Positions 18,003 through 27,163 of a stretch of DNA of 64,000 nt are shown here, one piece after another. Within the stretch, counting starts at the first letter, position 1, and each line of letters begins with the position of its first letter. Both the position numbers and the translations under genes were made by a program. The notes below the pieces were generated by a model. That model was not told where the DNA came from. It worked only from the letters and a program-made list of their open reading frames with translations, and did not search any database. The stretch comes from Vagococcus allomyrinae (GTDB lineage: Bacteria; Bacillota; Bacilli; Lactobacillales; Vagococcaceae), in the NCBI RefSeq assembly GCF_017829975.1, contig NZ_JAEEGA010000006.1:1-64000 (forward strand), written 5' to 3'.

Positions 18003-18638
18003 ATGTTAATTATTAAAGATGTCAGTAAGAGTTTCGGCGATAAACAAATATTAACGAAAATGAATTTGACTTTAGCCGATGGTCAAATCATGGCAATTGT
18101 TGGTCCCTCTGGTGGCGGAAAAACCACGCTATTACGGTGTATCTGCGGCTTAGAAGAGATGGATAGTGGCCAAATTTTAATCGATGATGAAGTAATCGAT
18201 CCCTTAGCCCATCAATCAGGTAAGAATCGGATCGGCATCGTGTTTCAAGATTTTAATTTGTTCCCTCATCTATCCATTATGGATAATCTTATTTTGGCCC
18301 CAGTCAAAGTCTTAAAAATCAGCAAGACTGAAGCAAAAGAACAGGCTCAAAAAATCTTAAATATTTTAGAATTAAAAGATAAAGGAGACAGCTATCCCTT
18401 TGAACTTTCAGGTGGCCAGAAACAGCGAGTGGCCATTGCCAGAGCGTTGCTGATGAATCCGAAGGTATTGTGTTACGACGAGCCAACAAGTGCCTTAGAC
18501 CCCGGTTTAAGAGACAATGTAGCGGAGAATATTTTAAAGTTAAAAAAAGAAGGGGTCACCCAGATTATTGTGACCCATGATCATGAATTTGCTAAGAAGG
18601 TAGCGGATCAGTTAGTTGAAGTAGAACCGATTAAATAA
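18003..18638 (+). CDS. Amino-acid ABC transporter ATPase (GlnQ/HisP type)
   Basis: The 211-residue ATPase carries Walker A GPSGGGKTT, Q-loop FQDFNLFPH, signature LSGGQKQR, Walker B VLCYDEPTSALD and H-loop IVTHD. It lacks the roughly 30 C-terminal residues of larger GlnQ proteins, common in compact Firmicutes versions. It starts 15 bases after the permease with a GGGAG site and powers the same importer. Confidence 0.93.
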   Translation: MLIIKDVSKSFGDKQILTKMNLTLADGQIMAIVGPSGGGKTTLLRCICGLEEMDSGQILIDDEVIDPLAHQSGKNRIGIVFQDFNLFPHLSIMDNLILAPVKVLKISKTEAKEQAQKILNILELKDKGDSYPFELSGGQKQRVAIARALLMNPKVLCYDEPTSALDPGLRDNVAENILKLKKEGVTQIIVTHDHEFAKKVADQLVEVEPIK

Positions 18639-18655
18639 AAGTGAGGATGAGAGAG

Positions 18656-19480
18656 ATGAAAAAATTATTGACGATGATGATGGCAGGAGCGACCTTGGTT
18701 GGTTTAGCCGCCTGTACAGACAAAGAAGCAGCTAAAGACAAAGTCACAGACTGGGATAAAATTGAGCAAAAAGGTGAAATAGTGATAGGTGTGGACGACA
18801 CCTTTGTTCCCATGGGATTTCGAGATGAAAAGGATGAATTAGTCGGTTTTGATATTGATTTAGCTAATGCGGTAGCAGATGAGTTAGGTATCAAGGCTAA
18901 AATTCAGCCGATAGATTGGTCGATGAAAGAAACCGAATTAAAAAATGGCACGATTGATTTGATCTGGAACGGCTACACGGTGACCGCTGAACGGAAAGAA
19001 AAAGTTGCCTTTACGAAGCCCTATTTAAAAAATGAGCAAGTGATTGTGACCCTAAAGAAGAACAATATCACAGAGTATGCGGACATGAAAGGCAAAGTAA
19101 TCGGTGCTCAAGAAGGGTCTAGTGGGGAAGCGAACCTTATTGAGGAACCTGAATTGATGTTAGATTTTGTGAAAGATAATGAAGCGGTCCTCTATCCGAC
19201 TTTTATGGAAACTTTTTTAGATTTGAATAACGGTCGCCTTGATGGATTTATTATTGACAGTGTCTTTGCTGAGTATTACATTTCAAAAGAAGATGATCCT
19301 GATAAGTATGTTATTTTACCAAGTGAATTTGGTGAAGAAGATTACGCGGTTGGGGCTCGTAAAGAGGACCAAAAAACAGTGGCGAAAATCAATCAGGCGA
19401 TCAAGAGTTTGGCCGATCAAGGTAAGACACAAGAGATCAGCATGAAGTGGTTTAACGAAGATAAAGTATTGGCGCAGTAA
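18656..19480 (+). CDS. Amino-acid ABC transporter substrate-binding lipoprotein
   Basis: The protein of 274 residues begins with a lipoprotein signal peptide ending LAAC (Cys at about residue 20), followed by a periplasmic-binding-protein fold (GEIVIGVDDTFVPMGF, then LVGFDIDLANAVA). It captures a polar amino acid, probably histidine, on the outer membrane face. An upstream in-frame GTG at 18641 is possible, but GAGGA lies well placed for the ATG at 18656 and gives a normal lipoprotein start. The transporter operon ends at a hairpin 15 bases later. Confidence 0.92.
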   Translation: MKKLLTMMMAGATLVGLAACTDKEAAKDKVTDWDKIEQKGEIVIGVDDTFVPMGFRDEKDELVGFDIDLANAVADELGIKAKIQPIDWSMKETELKNGTIDLIWNGYTVTAERKEKVAFTKPYLKNEQVIVTLKKNNITEYADMKGKVIGAQEGSSGEANLIEEPELMLDFVKDNEAVLYPTFMETFLDLNNGRLDGFIIDSVFAEYYISKEDDPDKYVILPSEFGEEDYAVGARKEDQKTVAKINQAIKSLADQGKTQEISMKWFNEDKVLAQ

Positions 19481-19493
19481 CGCTGAAACGAGC

Positions 19494-19528
19494 TTGAGTA
19501 ACTGAAAAGTTACTCTTTCTTTTTTTTC
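19494..19528 (+). terminator. Terminator of the T-box transporter operon
   Basis: GAGTAACT and AGTTACTC form an 8-bp stem closed by a GAAA tetraloop, followed by a long T-rich tract. Confidence 0.9.
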
Positions 19529-19632
19529 TGGGATTATTAAGTTAACGCCACAATTGTGACAAAATTCTTAATTCTTTAATAAGAAGAAATGACAATCTAT
19601 GAAAATGATTTTATCTTTAGGAAGCTTTCGTG

Positions 19633-19638
19633 TATAAT
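19633..19638 (+). promoter_or_regulatory. -10 element of mltG
   Basis: TATAAT lies 48 bases before the mltG start. The matching -35 position reads TTTATC, a weak match. Confidence 0.45.
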
Positions 19639-19685
19639 GATGGAAGTTATGACTTAGTTTAGATAAGTAGTTAGGAGGTTTCATT

Positions 19686-21149
19686 TTGGGTAATAACAAC
19701 TATTCCGACCAAGATGAAAAAAAACATCAAAGTAATCAAACTGACAAATATGATAATGACATCGATATTGATGATATTCCGCGTTCAAGTGACGGTCCAA
19801 GTATCCGCGAGCGTGTCTTACAATCCATTAAGGAAGCAAATGAAGGTGCTGAGGAAGGTAAGCTAAGGGATGAAAGCTCTCAAGAGGAGTCTTTTGCAGA
19901 AACTAGACCCCTTCCAAGAGAATCATTTTCGTTTCAAGAGAGCCATGAACAACCTGAACCAACAGCGTTTGAAGAAGAAGTTGAGGAGCTGAATCGTGTG
20001 GCCCAAACACCAGAAATAAATGCTCGACAAAGAGAAAGCCGTCGACGCAGAGATGAGCGACAAAAAGAAAGTTCTATGGTTAAAAAGATTGTGATTATTG
20101 TGGTTATTTCGTTGTTGTTAATGTTAGTCGCACTGGGTTTTTCTTTTTATCGTTATTTTCAAGCTGGTTTAAAGCCCTTGGATGTTAAGAATGAAAAAAT
20201 GGTGCAGGTTGAAATTCCAATTGGCTCTAGCAATAAAGATATAGGTGGCATCTTGGAAAAAAGTAATGTGATAAAAAGCGGTTTAGTCTTTACTTACTAT
20301 GTAAAAACTAATAATTTGACTGATTTTAAAGGTGGCTTTTACCAGATGGCCCCCAATATGACCCTAGATGAAATTGGTCAATTATTAAAACAGGGTGGAA
20401 CAGCTGAACCAGTTGCTTTGGCTGATGCGCAAATCACCGTCCCTGAGGGCTATTCGATTGATCAGATCGGAGATATTTTCGCTAAGAAAACGAAAGTAAC
20501 CAAAGAAGAATTTTTAAATGTGGTCAAAGATGAGTCGTTCTTTAATGGCTTAGTTGAGAAGTATCCGGATTTATTAGCAAGTGTTAAAGATGCTAAGGAC
20601 GTTCGTTACCGTTTGGAAGGTTATCTATTTCCAGCTACTTACAATTATTATAAAGAAACAAAAGTAGAAGACATCTTAACCCAGATGGTGGATAAGACCA
20701 ACACAATCATGGATTCTAAAAAAGAGTTAATTGCTAATAGCGGCTTAACGAATCAACAAATTTTAACCTTGGCTTCCCTAGTGGAAAAAGAAGGGGTTGA
20801 AGAAAGCGATCGTCGTAATATTGCGCAAGTCTTCTTTAATCGTATTGCGCAAGATATGCCGTTGCAATCTGATATTTCCATTTTATATGCCATGGAAGAG
20901 CACAAGGTCCATCTTTCAAATAAGGATACCCAAGTTGATTCACCTTATAACTTGTACATCAACAAAGGGTTTGGTCCAGGTCCATTTAATAATCCTAGCG
21001 AGCAAGCCATTGACGCTGTCTTAAGTCCAGAAGTAAATGACTATCTGTATTTCCTAGCCGATATTACCACTGGAAAAGTTTATTTTGCTAATACGTATGA
21101 GGAACATTTGAAATTGAAAGAAGAATATATCGACAATTTAGAACAATAG
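19686..21149 (+). CDS. mltG: Endolytic murein transglycosylase MltG (YceG-like)
   Basis: The protein has 487 residues: a charged, disordered cytoplasmic region (1-130), one membrane helix (about 131-155), then the extracellular LysM-like and YceG domains. The catalytic Glu lies in LASLVEKEG and the conserved tail contains NPSEQAIDAVLSP. MltG cleaves nascent glycan strands and sets their length, working with elongation machinery in ovococci. The long acidic N-terminus is typical of streptococcal and enterococcal forms. Translation starts at TTG behind TAGGAGGT. Confidence 0.94.
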   Translation: MGNNNYSDQDEKKHQSNQTDKYDNDIDIDDIPRSSDGPSIRERVLQSIKEANEGAEEGKLRDESSQEESFAETRPLPRESFSFQESHEQPEPTAFEEEVEELNRVAQTPEINARQRESRRRRDERQKESSMVKKIVIIVVISLLLMLVALGFSFYRYFQAGLKPLDVKNEKMVQVEIPIGSSNKDIGGILEKSNVIKSGLVFTYYVKTNNLTDFKGGFYQMAPNMTLDEIGQLLKQGGTAEPVALADAQITVPEGYSIDQIGDIFAKKTKVTKEEFLNVVKDESFFNGLVEKYPDLLASVKDAKDVRYRLEGYLFPATYNYYKETKVEDILTQMVDKTNTIMDSKKELIANSGLTNQQILTLASLVEKEGVEESDRRNIAQVFFNRIAQDMPLQSDISILYAMEEHKVHLSNKDTQVDSPYNLYINKGFGPGPFNNPSEQAIDAVLSPEVNDYLYFLADITTGKVYFANTYEEHLKLKEEYIDNLEQ

Positions 21150-21165
21150 GAAATCTATTTAAGAT

Positions 21166-21250
21166 CTGCACCCTGGCCATAATTTGGATCGATTAGCTGA
21201 GAGATTTTTCTCAGCTAAAACCGACTCAAAAGGTTGACGGTGCAGCTTTT
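21166..21250 (+). terminator. Nested terminator of mltG
   Basis: Outer arms CTGCACC (21166-21172) and GGTGCAG (21239-21245) are followed by CTTTTT. An inner hairpin TTAGCTGAG/CTCAGCTAA lies at 21193-21218. Confidence 0.75.
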
Positions 21251-21353
21251 TAGAACTTGGGCAATTAGTTGAAGAAGTTTAAACAGTGTACATTAAAGAC
21301 AAAAAAACGCTTTTACTATTTACAATTTTAAGAAGACGTGGTAATCTTTGATG

Positions 21354-21397
21354 TATAAAATTATGAAGCTTTTCCAGATAGCTTTCTGGGAAAGCTA
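21354..21397 (+). promoter_or_regulatory. greA -10 element and 5'-UTR hairpin
   Basis: TATAAA (21354-21359) would start transcription near 21366. A 12-bp hairpin begins there at once: AGCTTTTCCAGA (21368-21379) with TCTGGGAAAGCT (21386-21397), one G-T pair. No T run follows, so it is more likely an mRNA-stabilising or regulatory 5' hairpin than a terminator. Confidence 0.5.
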
Positions 21398-21442
21398 TTC
21401 ATTTTACATTAAACAGGTAATTTAAAAGGAGCAGAATTGATC

Positions 21443-21916
21443 ATGGTAGAAAAGATATACCCAATGACCCTTGAGGGGAAAGAAAAATTGGAACAAGAAT
21501 TAGAAGAATTAAAAACCGTTAAGCGTAAAGAAATTGTTGAACGGATTAAAATTGCTCGTAGTTTTGGCGATTTATCAGAGAACTCCGAATACGAGTCAGC
21601 AAAGGACGAGCAAGCATTTACAGAAGGACGCATCACAACGTTAGAAAATATGATCCGGTTTGCCCAAATCATTGACAATAAAGGTGTCGACAATGATGAA
21701 GTCTCATTAGGCAGAACGGTTACCTTTATTGAATTGCCAGATGGCGATGAAGAAGAATATACGATTGTGGGAAGTGCAGAGGCTGACCCTCTATCAGGAA
21801 AAATTTCAAATGATTCGCCAATTGCAAAAGCTTTAATTGGCAAACGGTTAGATGATGAAGTGACTATCAGTACACCTGGTGGTGACATGCAAGTCAAAAT
21901 TTTAAAAGTATCATAG
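21443..21916 (+). CDS. greA: Transcription elongation factor GreA
   Basis: The 157-residue protein has the N-terminal coiled coil with the acidic tip ([16 protein letters not shown]) and the C-terminal FKBP-like domain ([17 protein letters not shown]). GreA stimulates RNA cleavage by backtracked RNA polymerase. The ATG at 21443 gives the family N-terminus (VEKIYPMT), although the AAGGAG site fits a TTG six bases upstream equally well. Monocistronic. Confidence 0.96.
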   Translation: MVEKIYPMTLEGKEKLEQELEELKTVKRKEIVERIKIARSFGDLSENSEYESAKDEQAFTEGRITTLENMIRFAQIIDNKGVDNDEVSLGRTVTFIELPDGDEEEYTIVGSAEADPLSGKISNDSPIAKALIGKRLDDEVTISTPGGDMQVKILKVS

Positions 21917-22030
21917 AACCGTTAGTCATTTGGCGATAAAGGTTTTTGCTAGTCTTGTGAGCTTGTCTGCAACATAAGGCCAAGCTGGTGCAACCTTTGA
22001 AGCGGGTCTATCGCAGTATTTTTTATGGGA

Positions 22031-22064
22031 AGAGAGATTGGGCGTTTTGTCCCAATCTCTTTTC
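22031..22064 (+). terminator. Terminator of greA
   Basis: AGAGATTGGG pairs perfectly with CCCAATCTCT, followed by TTTTCCTTT. The preceding 110 bases and the stretch to 22270 hold no gene or other feature I recognise. Confidence 0.85.
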
Positions 22065-22271
22065 CTTTACTTTATAGGAAAGAATCAAACTTTCTCTATC
22101 TCGTGGTTTGGATCTAGGGACACGAGACAACGTAGTAAAGCAATTAGAAGCAACGGCAACGCTTCATTCAGCTTTTCTTAGTATTATCAAAAATAGTAGC
22201 ATTTTTGAGTGGAGTTAGGTATGATTTTATTGAGAGTGAATGAGCTCAGAAGTTTGCTAAGGAACTGCACG

Positions 22272-22343
22272 GATCTCAGACTAAAGTCGTAGATCATAGT
22301 CCTTCTAAAGCAACTCCCGCAATAGATCGTTTATTTGTATAAT
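22272..22343 (+). promoter_or_regulatory. liaFSR promoter with candidate LiaR operator
   Basis: Bases 22272-22295 form a 24-bp near-perfect palindrome (only the two bases on each side of the centre-flanking GACT/AGTC fail) with core GACTAAAGTC, compatible with the ACT/AGT half-sites of VraR/LiaR regulators. The -10 TATAAT is at 22338-22343, 42 bases downstream, with no convincing -35, as expected for an activated autoregulated promoter. Confidence 0.6.
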
Positions 22344-22379
22344 AGAGGGAGAAATTATTTTGAGATTGGAGCGAATAAA

Positions 22380-23114
22380 ATGAGAAGCTCATGGAAATTT
22401 TTCATCGTCGTGGAGGCATTATTATTTATATTAACAGCGTATCAGTTAATCCAAAATCCAGGAGCTATAGCGATCGTTCTTTTTGCCTTAGTAAATTTGG
22501 TTTATGCGTTAAAAAGAGAGGTTAAAACGTCCTTTAATCAGTTTCAAATGATCGTAAGTGTTGCTGTTATTATCCTTTGCTTGCTAATAAGTAGCCCGAT
22601 AATCTGGATTATGATGGTTTTTGCTGTTATCTTTATTGGCTTAAAAGGGGTTGAAGTATCGGGTGTGGCACTTTTTGACAGTGCTCCTTGGCGGAAGAAG
22701 CACATGGTTATGGTTGAAACAGCAGAAAGTGATCCGAAAAATGGTCGTCGTTTTAAACGTCCTTGGATCGGCAATCAACGGATTGGTAGCAACGTTTATG
22801 AGTGGGATGATATTAATTTCACTATTATTTCAGGTGATACGATCATCGACTTGGGAAATACACTGTTACCAAAAACTGACAATGTTATCATGATCCGCAA
22901 AGGATTTGGCCGAACTCGTGTCCTTGTGCCAGTGGGAATCGGCATCGTTTTAGAACACTCAACCTTACTGGGGAATGTGATCTTCGAAGATGAATTTTTC
23001 CGAGTGAAAAATGAATCTTTAAAAATTTACAGCGATGATTATGATGGGAACAATCGCCGTTTAAAAATTGTTACCAGCACGTTAATGGGTGATGTTGAGG
23101 TGATTCGTATATGA
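22380..23114 (+). CDS. liaF: Cell-envelope stress protein LiaF
   Basis: The protein of 244 residues has four N-terminal membrane helices (about residues 7-90) and a cytoplasmic LiaF domain (DUF2154-type) with the beta-rich end GDTIIDLGNTLLP. LiaF restrains LiaS in the absence of envelope damage, and mutations in it affect daptomycin response in enterococci. GGAG precedes the ATG by eight bases; the longer frame from 22335 starts inside the -10 element and is excluded. It overlaps liaS by four bases (ATGA). Confidence 0.94.
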   Translation: MRSSWKFFIVVEALLFILTAYQLIQNPGAIAIVLFALVNLVYALKREVKTSFNQFQMIVSVAVIILCLLISSPIIWIMMVFAVIFIGLKGVEVSGVALFDSAPWRKKHMVMVETAESDPKNGRRFKRPWIGNQRIGSNVYEWDDINFTIISGDTIIDLGNTLLPKTDNVIMIRKGFGRTRVLVPVGIGIVLEHSTLLGNVIFEDEFFRVKNESLKIYSDDYDGNNRRLKIVTSTLMGDVEVIRI

Positions 23115-24232
23115 TGTCTCGACTAACCCGACCGTTATTGTTTGTCTACACCTTTATGTTTACGAATATTATTTTGGTGCTAACGTTGTATGCCTATTTT
23201 TATGCTCAAAGAAAACAGCGTTGGTTATTAGAGTTGATCGAAGCCAAAATTTTTCACATTCCTTTTATTGTCTATATTTTTGTGATTTCTTTAATGGTCA
23301 GTTTAATTGTGATTTTGACTGTTTATTTTGTTAGACGGGCACAGTATGGTAAAATTGAAGAGAAAATCCGCTTATTGGCAACTGGTAACTACGATAGCAA
23401 TTTATTTTTAAAGGGCATCCGTGCTTCAGAAGATGATCCTTATATTACGGATATTGACAAAGATTTGACAAAAGTTCACGACAATATGCGCACGATGTCT
23501 AAAGAACTGCAAATTTTAACAAGTCGACCTCAGATGGTCGATGGGGAATCGAAAGAGCAAATTCTCCGTGAAGAACGTCATCGGTTAGCGCGGGAACTTC
23601 ATGATTCAGTCAGTCAGCAGTTATTTGCAGCTGCGATGATGTTGTCGGCCTTGCAAGAAGAAGCCGTCAAAAAAGAAACATCCGACGTGTTTCAAAAACA
23701 ATTGGATATGGTCGGGTCGATCATCAATGCCTCTCAATCGGAGATGCGAGCACTCTTACTCCATTTGCGTCCAATCACTCTTGAAGGGAAAACCTTGCAA
23801 AAAGGGATTGAGCAATTGTTACGAGAACTGCAAACCAAAATACAAATTGATATGACCTGGGAAATTGAAGATGTGACACTTCCCAATGGAGTAGAGGATC
23901 ATTTATTTAGAATTGTCCAAGAACTTCTTTCTAATACGCTTCGTCATGCGAAAGCCAACTCACTAGAAGTTTTCCTCAAGCGAGTGGATCAAAATATGAT
24001 GTTGCGAATGATTGACGACGGCGTCGGTTTTGACGTTGATGAAGGTCGCGTGGGAAGTTATGGTCTAAACAACATTAAAGAGCGTGTCACTGGCATGGGA
24101 GGCTCTTGTCGCATCATTAGTTTTAAAGGCAAGGGAACGAGTGTTGAAATTCGCGTCCCCGTCCTAAATATGATTGATGAAGCCAATGAAACAATCACAG
24201 CTAACACGGCACTAGAAACGAAGGAAACCTAA
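23111..24232 (+). CDS. liaS: Sensor histidine kinase LiaS
   Basis: The 373-residue kinase has two membrane helices (about residues 10-28 and 50-73) with a short outer loop, a HAMP-like linker, the HisKA_3 site RLARELHDSVSQQLF and a NarL-type ATPase domain (ELLSNTLRHA, DDGVGFD, YGLNNIKERV). It answers lipid II-cycle damage and phosphorylates LiaR. It lies between liaF and liaR in the standard order. Confidence 0.95.
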   Translation: MMSRLTRPLLFVYTFMFTNIILVLTLYAYFYAQRKQRWLLELIEAKIFHIPFIVYIFVISLMVSLIVILTVYFVRRAQYGKIEEKIRLLATGNYDSNLFLKGIRASEDDPYITDIDKDLTKVHDNMRTMSKELQILTSRPQMVDGESKEQILREERHRLARELHDSVSQQLFAAAMMLSALQEEAVKKETSDVFQKQLDMVGSIINASQSEMRALLLHLRPITLEGKTLQKGIEQLLRELQTKIQIDMTWEIEDVTLPNGVEDHLFRIVQELLSNTLRHAKANSLEVFLKRVDQNMMLRMIDDGVGFDVDEGRVGSYGLNNIKERVTGMGGSCRIISFKGKGTSVEIRVPVLNMIDEANETITANTALETKET

Positions 24233-24266
24233 ATTAAGTAAAACAACAAGAGGGAGAGTGTGAAGG

Positions 24267-24899
24267 GTGATTAAAGTATTACTTGTAGACGATCATGAGA
24301 TGGTAAGATTAGGTGTGTCTTCATATTTAGCGATTCAAGACGATATCGAAGTGATTGGTGAAGCTGAAAATGGTCAAATAGGTTATGAAAAAGCCTTGGA
24401 ATTAAAACCGGACATTATCTTAATGGACCTTGTCATGGATGTGATGGATGGAATCGAATCGACGAAAGCCATACTATCCGATTGGAAAGAAGCTAAAATC
24501 ATCATCGTGACCAGTTTTATCGATGATGAGAAAGTCTATCCGGCCATCGAAGCAGGGGCAGCAGGCTATCTATTAAAAACATCAACTGCTGGTGAAATTG
24601 CCAATGCCATTCGGGCGACTTACCGCGGTGAAACGGTCTTAGAACCTGAGGTAACAGGGAAGATGATGGAACGTCTGACCCGTAAAAACGAACCGGTTCT
24701 TCATGAAGATTTAACCAATCGCGAAAATGAAATCCTATTGTTAATTTCTGAAGGGAAAAGCAATCAGGAGATTGCGGATGAATTATTTATTACCCTGAAG
24801 ACCGTCAAAACGCACGTGTCTAATATCCTGTCAAAATTAGATGTAGAGGATCGGACCCAAGCGGCGATCTACGCATTTAAACACGGCATTGTGAGTTAA
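24267..24899 (+). CDS. liaR: Response regulator LiaR (NarL/VraR family)
   Basis: The 210-residue regulator has an N-terminal receiver (DDHEMVRLG, phosphoacceptor Asp in IILMDLVMD) and a LuxR-type HTH ([20 protein letters not shown]). Translation starts at GTG with a GGGAGAG site upstream. It likely binds the palindrome at 22272-22295 for autoregulation. Confidence 0.96.
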   Translation: MIKVLLVDDHEMVRLGVSSYLAIQDDIEVIGEAENGQIGYEKALELKPDIILMDLVMDVMDGIESTKAILSDWKEAKIIIVTSFIDDEKVYPAIEAGAAGYLLKTSTAGEIANAIRATYRGETVLEPEVTGKMMERLTRKNEPVLHEDLTNRENEILLLISEGKSNQEIADELFITLKTVKTHVSNILSKLDVEDRTQAAIYAFKHGIVS

Positions 24900-24941
24900 G
24901 AAAGTCGAGTTAACGAGAAGATGGAGAAATGGAGCAAGAAG

Positions 24942-25601
24942 ATGAAACAAAACTTTGCGATTATAGGCTTAGGACGTTTTGGGGGCAGTCTCTGTGAAAC
25001 ACTCATTGAGTCTGGTCAGGAAGTATTGGCAATTGATCGCGATGAAGATCGGATCAATGAGTATATGAATATTGCGACGCATGCCGTTGTGGCCAATGCC
25101 ATTGACGAAATGACCTTGCGTTCGCTGGGGCTGCGTAACTTTGATCACGTGATCATTGCGATTGGCGAAGACATTCAAGCTAGTATCTTAGTGACGTTAA
25201 TGGCCAAGGAAATGGGTGTGCCAAACGTGACAGCTAAAGCACAAAATGAGTACCACGCTAAGGTACTTTATAAAATTGGCGCAGATCGCGTGGTTCATCC
25301 TGAGCGAGATATGGGCATTAAAGTAGCTCATAATCTGGTCTCAAAGAACATCTTGGACTATTTGGAATTGTCCGATGAGTATTCATTAGCTGAAGTCAAA
25401 GTGACCAATCCTAAGTTTTTTGATAAAAACTTACTGGAATTAAATTTTCGCCAAAAGTTTGGCCTGAACATTGTGGCAATTCGGCGGGGAGAGCGGCTGA
25501 TTATTTCTCCTTTAGCAGAAGAACTGGTCTTGAAGAACGATTGTCTGCTTTTAATTGGGGCCGATGAAGACGTGGAACGGTTGGATGCTAAGATGCAGTA
25601 A
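24942..25601 (+). CDS. ktrA: Potassium-uptake regulatory subunit KtrA/KtrC (TrkA family)
   Basis: The protein of 219 residues has an N-terminal RCK Rossmann domain (IIGLGRFGGSL, then Asp in LAIDRDEDR) and a C-terminal TrkA-C domain (FGLNIVAIRRGER). These octameric rings bind ATP/ADP or c-di-AMP and gate the KtrB-type membrane channel, which is not encoded next to it. GGAG seven bases before the ATG at 24942 decides the start over the upstream ATG at 24921. Confidence 0.92.
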   Translation: MKQNFAIIGLGRFGGSLCETLIESGQEVLAIDRDEDRINEYMNIATHAVVANAIDEMTLRSLGLRNFDHVIIAIGEDIQASILVTLMAKEMGVPNVTAKAQNEYHAKVLYKIGADRVVHPERDMGIKVAHNLVSKNILDYLELSDEYSLAEVKVTNPKFFDKNLLELNFRQKFGLNIVAIRRGERLIISPLAEELVLKNDCLLLIGADEDVERLDAKMQ

Positions 25602-25641
25602 GAGAGTTGAAAGCAAAATGACCGAATATTTTTTCTTTTTA

Positions 25642-25650
25642 TGCTAGAAT
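25642..25650 (+). promoter_or_regulatory. Extended -10 promoter of the HesB-like gene
   Basis: TGC-TAGAAT forms an extended -10 (TGn motif), with no clear -35. It lies 31 bases before the start codon. Confidence 0.5.
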
Positions 25651-25681
25651 AGAGTTATTAAAAAGGAAAGTGGGTTATTTT

Positions 25682-25981
25682 ATGAAAATTACAGTTTCTC
25701 CAAAAGCGCAAAAGTGGTTTACTGAAGAGTTAGAATTGGAAACTGGCGACAATGTCCGCTTCTTTGGTAAGTACGGTGGCGCAACAAATGTTCATGCAGG
25801 TTTTACAACAGGGATGGAAGTGACAAAGCCTCATCATGAGTTATTAGGCAGTGTGGCTGAAGGTGGTATTAACTATTTTGCTGAAGAAACAGATGACTGG
25901 TTCTTTCATGGCCATGATTTATTAGTGGACTACGATGAGAAAAAAGATGAGCCAACCTATTTCTACACAGAAGATAACTAG
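25682..25981 (+). CDS. HesB/YneR-like small protein
   Basis: The protein of 99 residues begins MKITVSPKAQKWF and resembles the HesB/IscA superfamily in the YneR-like branch, which lacks the three cysteines that bind Fe-S clusters in IscA: no Cys occurs in the sequence. A cluster-carrier role is therefore doubtful; the function is unknown. It contains acidic and aromatic patches near the end (DDWFFHGHDL). It is monocistronic and faces a convergent gene across a shared terminator. Confidence 0.78.
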   Translation: MKITVSPKAQKWFTEELELETGDNVRFFGKYGGATNVHAGFTTGMEVTKPHHELLGSVAEGGINYFAEETDDWFFHGHDLLVDYDEKKDEPTYFYTEDN

Positions 25982-26018
25982 CATGAGAATCTTCCATCGA
26001 ATAAGTAAAGTTTATAAC

Positions 26019-26060
26019 TAAAATAGACACCAAACCGAGAGGGTTTGCTGTCTATTTTTT
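26019..26060. terminator. Bidirectional terminator between convergent genes
   Basis: AAATAGACA-CAAACC pairs with GGTTTG-TGTCTATTT around a GAGAG loop, with A-rich and T-rich flanks serving both strands. Confidence 0.9.
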
Positions 26061-26087
26061 GTTAGGTGTTTATTGAAAGGTGAGCTT

Positions 26088-27044
26088 TTAGTAACCTTGG
26101 TCAAATTTAACTTGGTTTCGCAACAAGCGACCTGTTTTCAGGTATTCTTGAAGATTATCTGAAAGAATCGCAAAGAACCGTCTGTTGTACTCTGTTGTTT
26201 TTCCAGAGATGTGGGGAGTGATCAAAACATTCTCCATTTGCCAAAGGGGATGATCTTCCGCAAGGGGTTCGTCCTCAAACACATCAATTCCCGCAAAACC
26301 AATTGTTCCAGAGTGACAGGCGTTAATCAGAGCCTCTGTATCGACTGATGGACCCCGTCCTACATTGATAAAGACTGCTCCGTCTTTCATGTGTTTAAAA
26401 CGGTTAGCATCGTAAAAATGGTAGGTATCGGGAGTTAAAGGCAAGATGTTGACAACAATATCCATCTCAGGTAACACATGGTTAATTTCCGATTGGGGGT
26501 AGGTTGCGTCAAAATCATTTAAAGGATAACCTGATCGATTGATGCCATAGACCTTGACACCAAGAATCGTGGCTACCTTCCCTAGTTGGCGGCCAATGGC
26601 GCCAGTGCCGACAATTAACATCGACTGACCATTCAGTTCAGTCGTCGTGATTCGATTGTTCCAGCGTTGCTGGGCTTGGTTGTTGATCGCCGAGCGCAAT
26701 CCCCGATAGTGGCTGAGCAACATGCCAATAACCGTTTCGCTGATGGGAATACTGTGAACACCACTGGCATTGGACAATAAAATATTTTTTTCTTTTAGTT
26801 TCGCCAAAGGTAGATCATCCACTCCAGCTGAATAGACTTGAAGCCATTTTAAGCGACTGGTTGGGGAGTCCAGTATCTTGTTGCCTAAATCATCTCGCCA
26901 ACTGACAATGATTTCCACGTCGTCCAAATTGACGGAGGTGGCCTCTTCAACCGTGATAATTCGATAGTTTGCTGCGATACCTTTTAGTGAGGCGAGGTAA
27001 TCATCTGATATACTTCTCATTAATAATATAAGTGGTTGGCTCAT
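26088..27044 (-). CDS. D-isomer-specific 2-hydroxyacid dehydrogenase
   Basis: The protein of 318 residues has the NAD-binding motif VGTGAIGRQLG, the Arg-containing NVGRG motif, the Glu in DVFEDEP and the catalytic His in LITPHISG, all in order. It interconverts a 2-keto and a D-2-hydroxy acid using NAD(P)H; the substrate cannot be read. AGGAGG six bases before the ATG at 27042-27044 fixes the start, 12 codons inside the longest frame. Confidence 0.93.
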   Translation of the reverse strand: MSQPLILLMRSISDDYLASLKGIAANYRIITVEEATSVNLDDVEIIVSWRDDLGNKILDSPTSRLKWLQVYSAGVDDLPLAKLKEKNILLSNASGVHSIPISETVIGMLLSHYRGLRSAINNQAQQRWNNRITTTELNGQSMLIVGTGAIGRQLGKVATILGVKVYGINRSGYPLNDFDATYPQSEINHVLPEMDIVVNILPLTPDTYHFYDANRFKHMKDGAVFINVGRGPSVDTEALINACHSGTIGFAGIDVFEDEPLAEDHPLWQMENVLITPHISGKTTEYNRRFFAILSDNLQEYLKTGRLLRNQVKFDQGY

Positions 27045-27121
27045 GAAACTCCTCCTTGAATTAACTTTATCTACTGTCATTGTAACAAAAGGGCTGACAG
27101 TTTGAAACGATCTTGTTTAGC

Positions 27122-27158
27122 TAAAAAAAAAACGAGCCAGTAGTCACTAGCTCGTTTT
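27122..27158 (-). terminator. Terminator of the DUF1189 gene
   Basis: On the minus strand AACGAGC pairs with GCTCGTT across a 12-base loop, followed by ten T residues. Confidence 0.85.
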
Positions 27159-27163
27159 GCCGC

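Noticed and set aside
21917-22030. Riboswitch or small RNA after greA
   Set aside because: No conserved motif or convincing fold could be drawn beyond the terminator.
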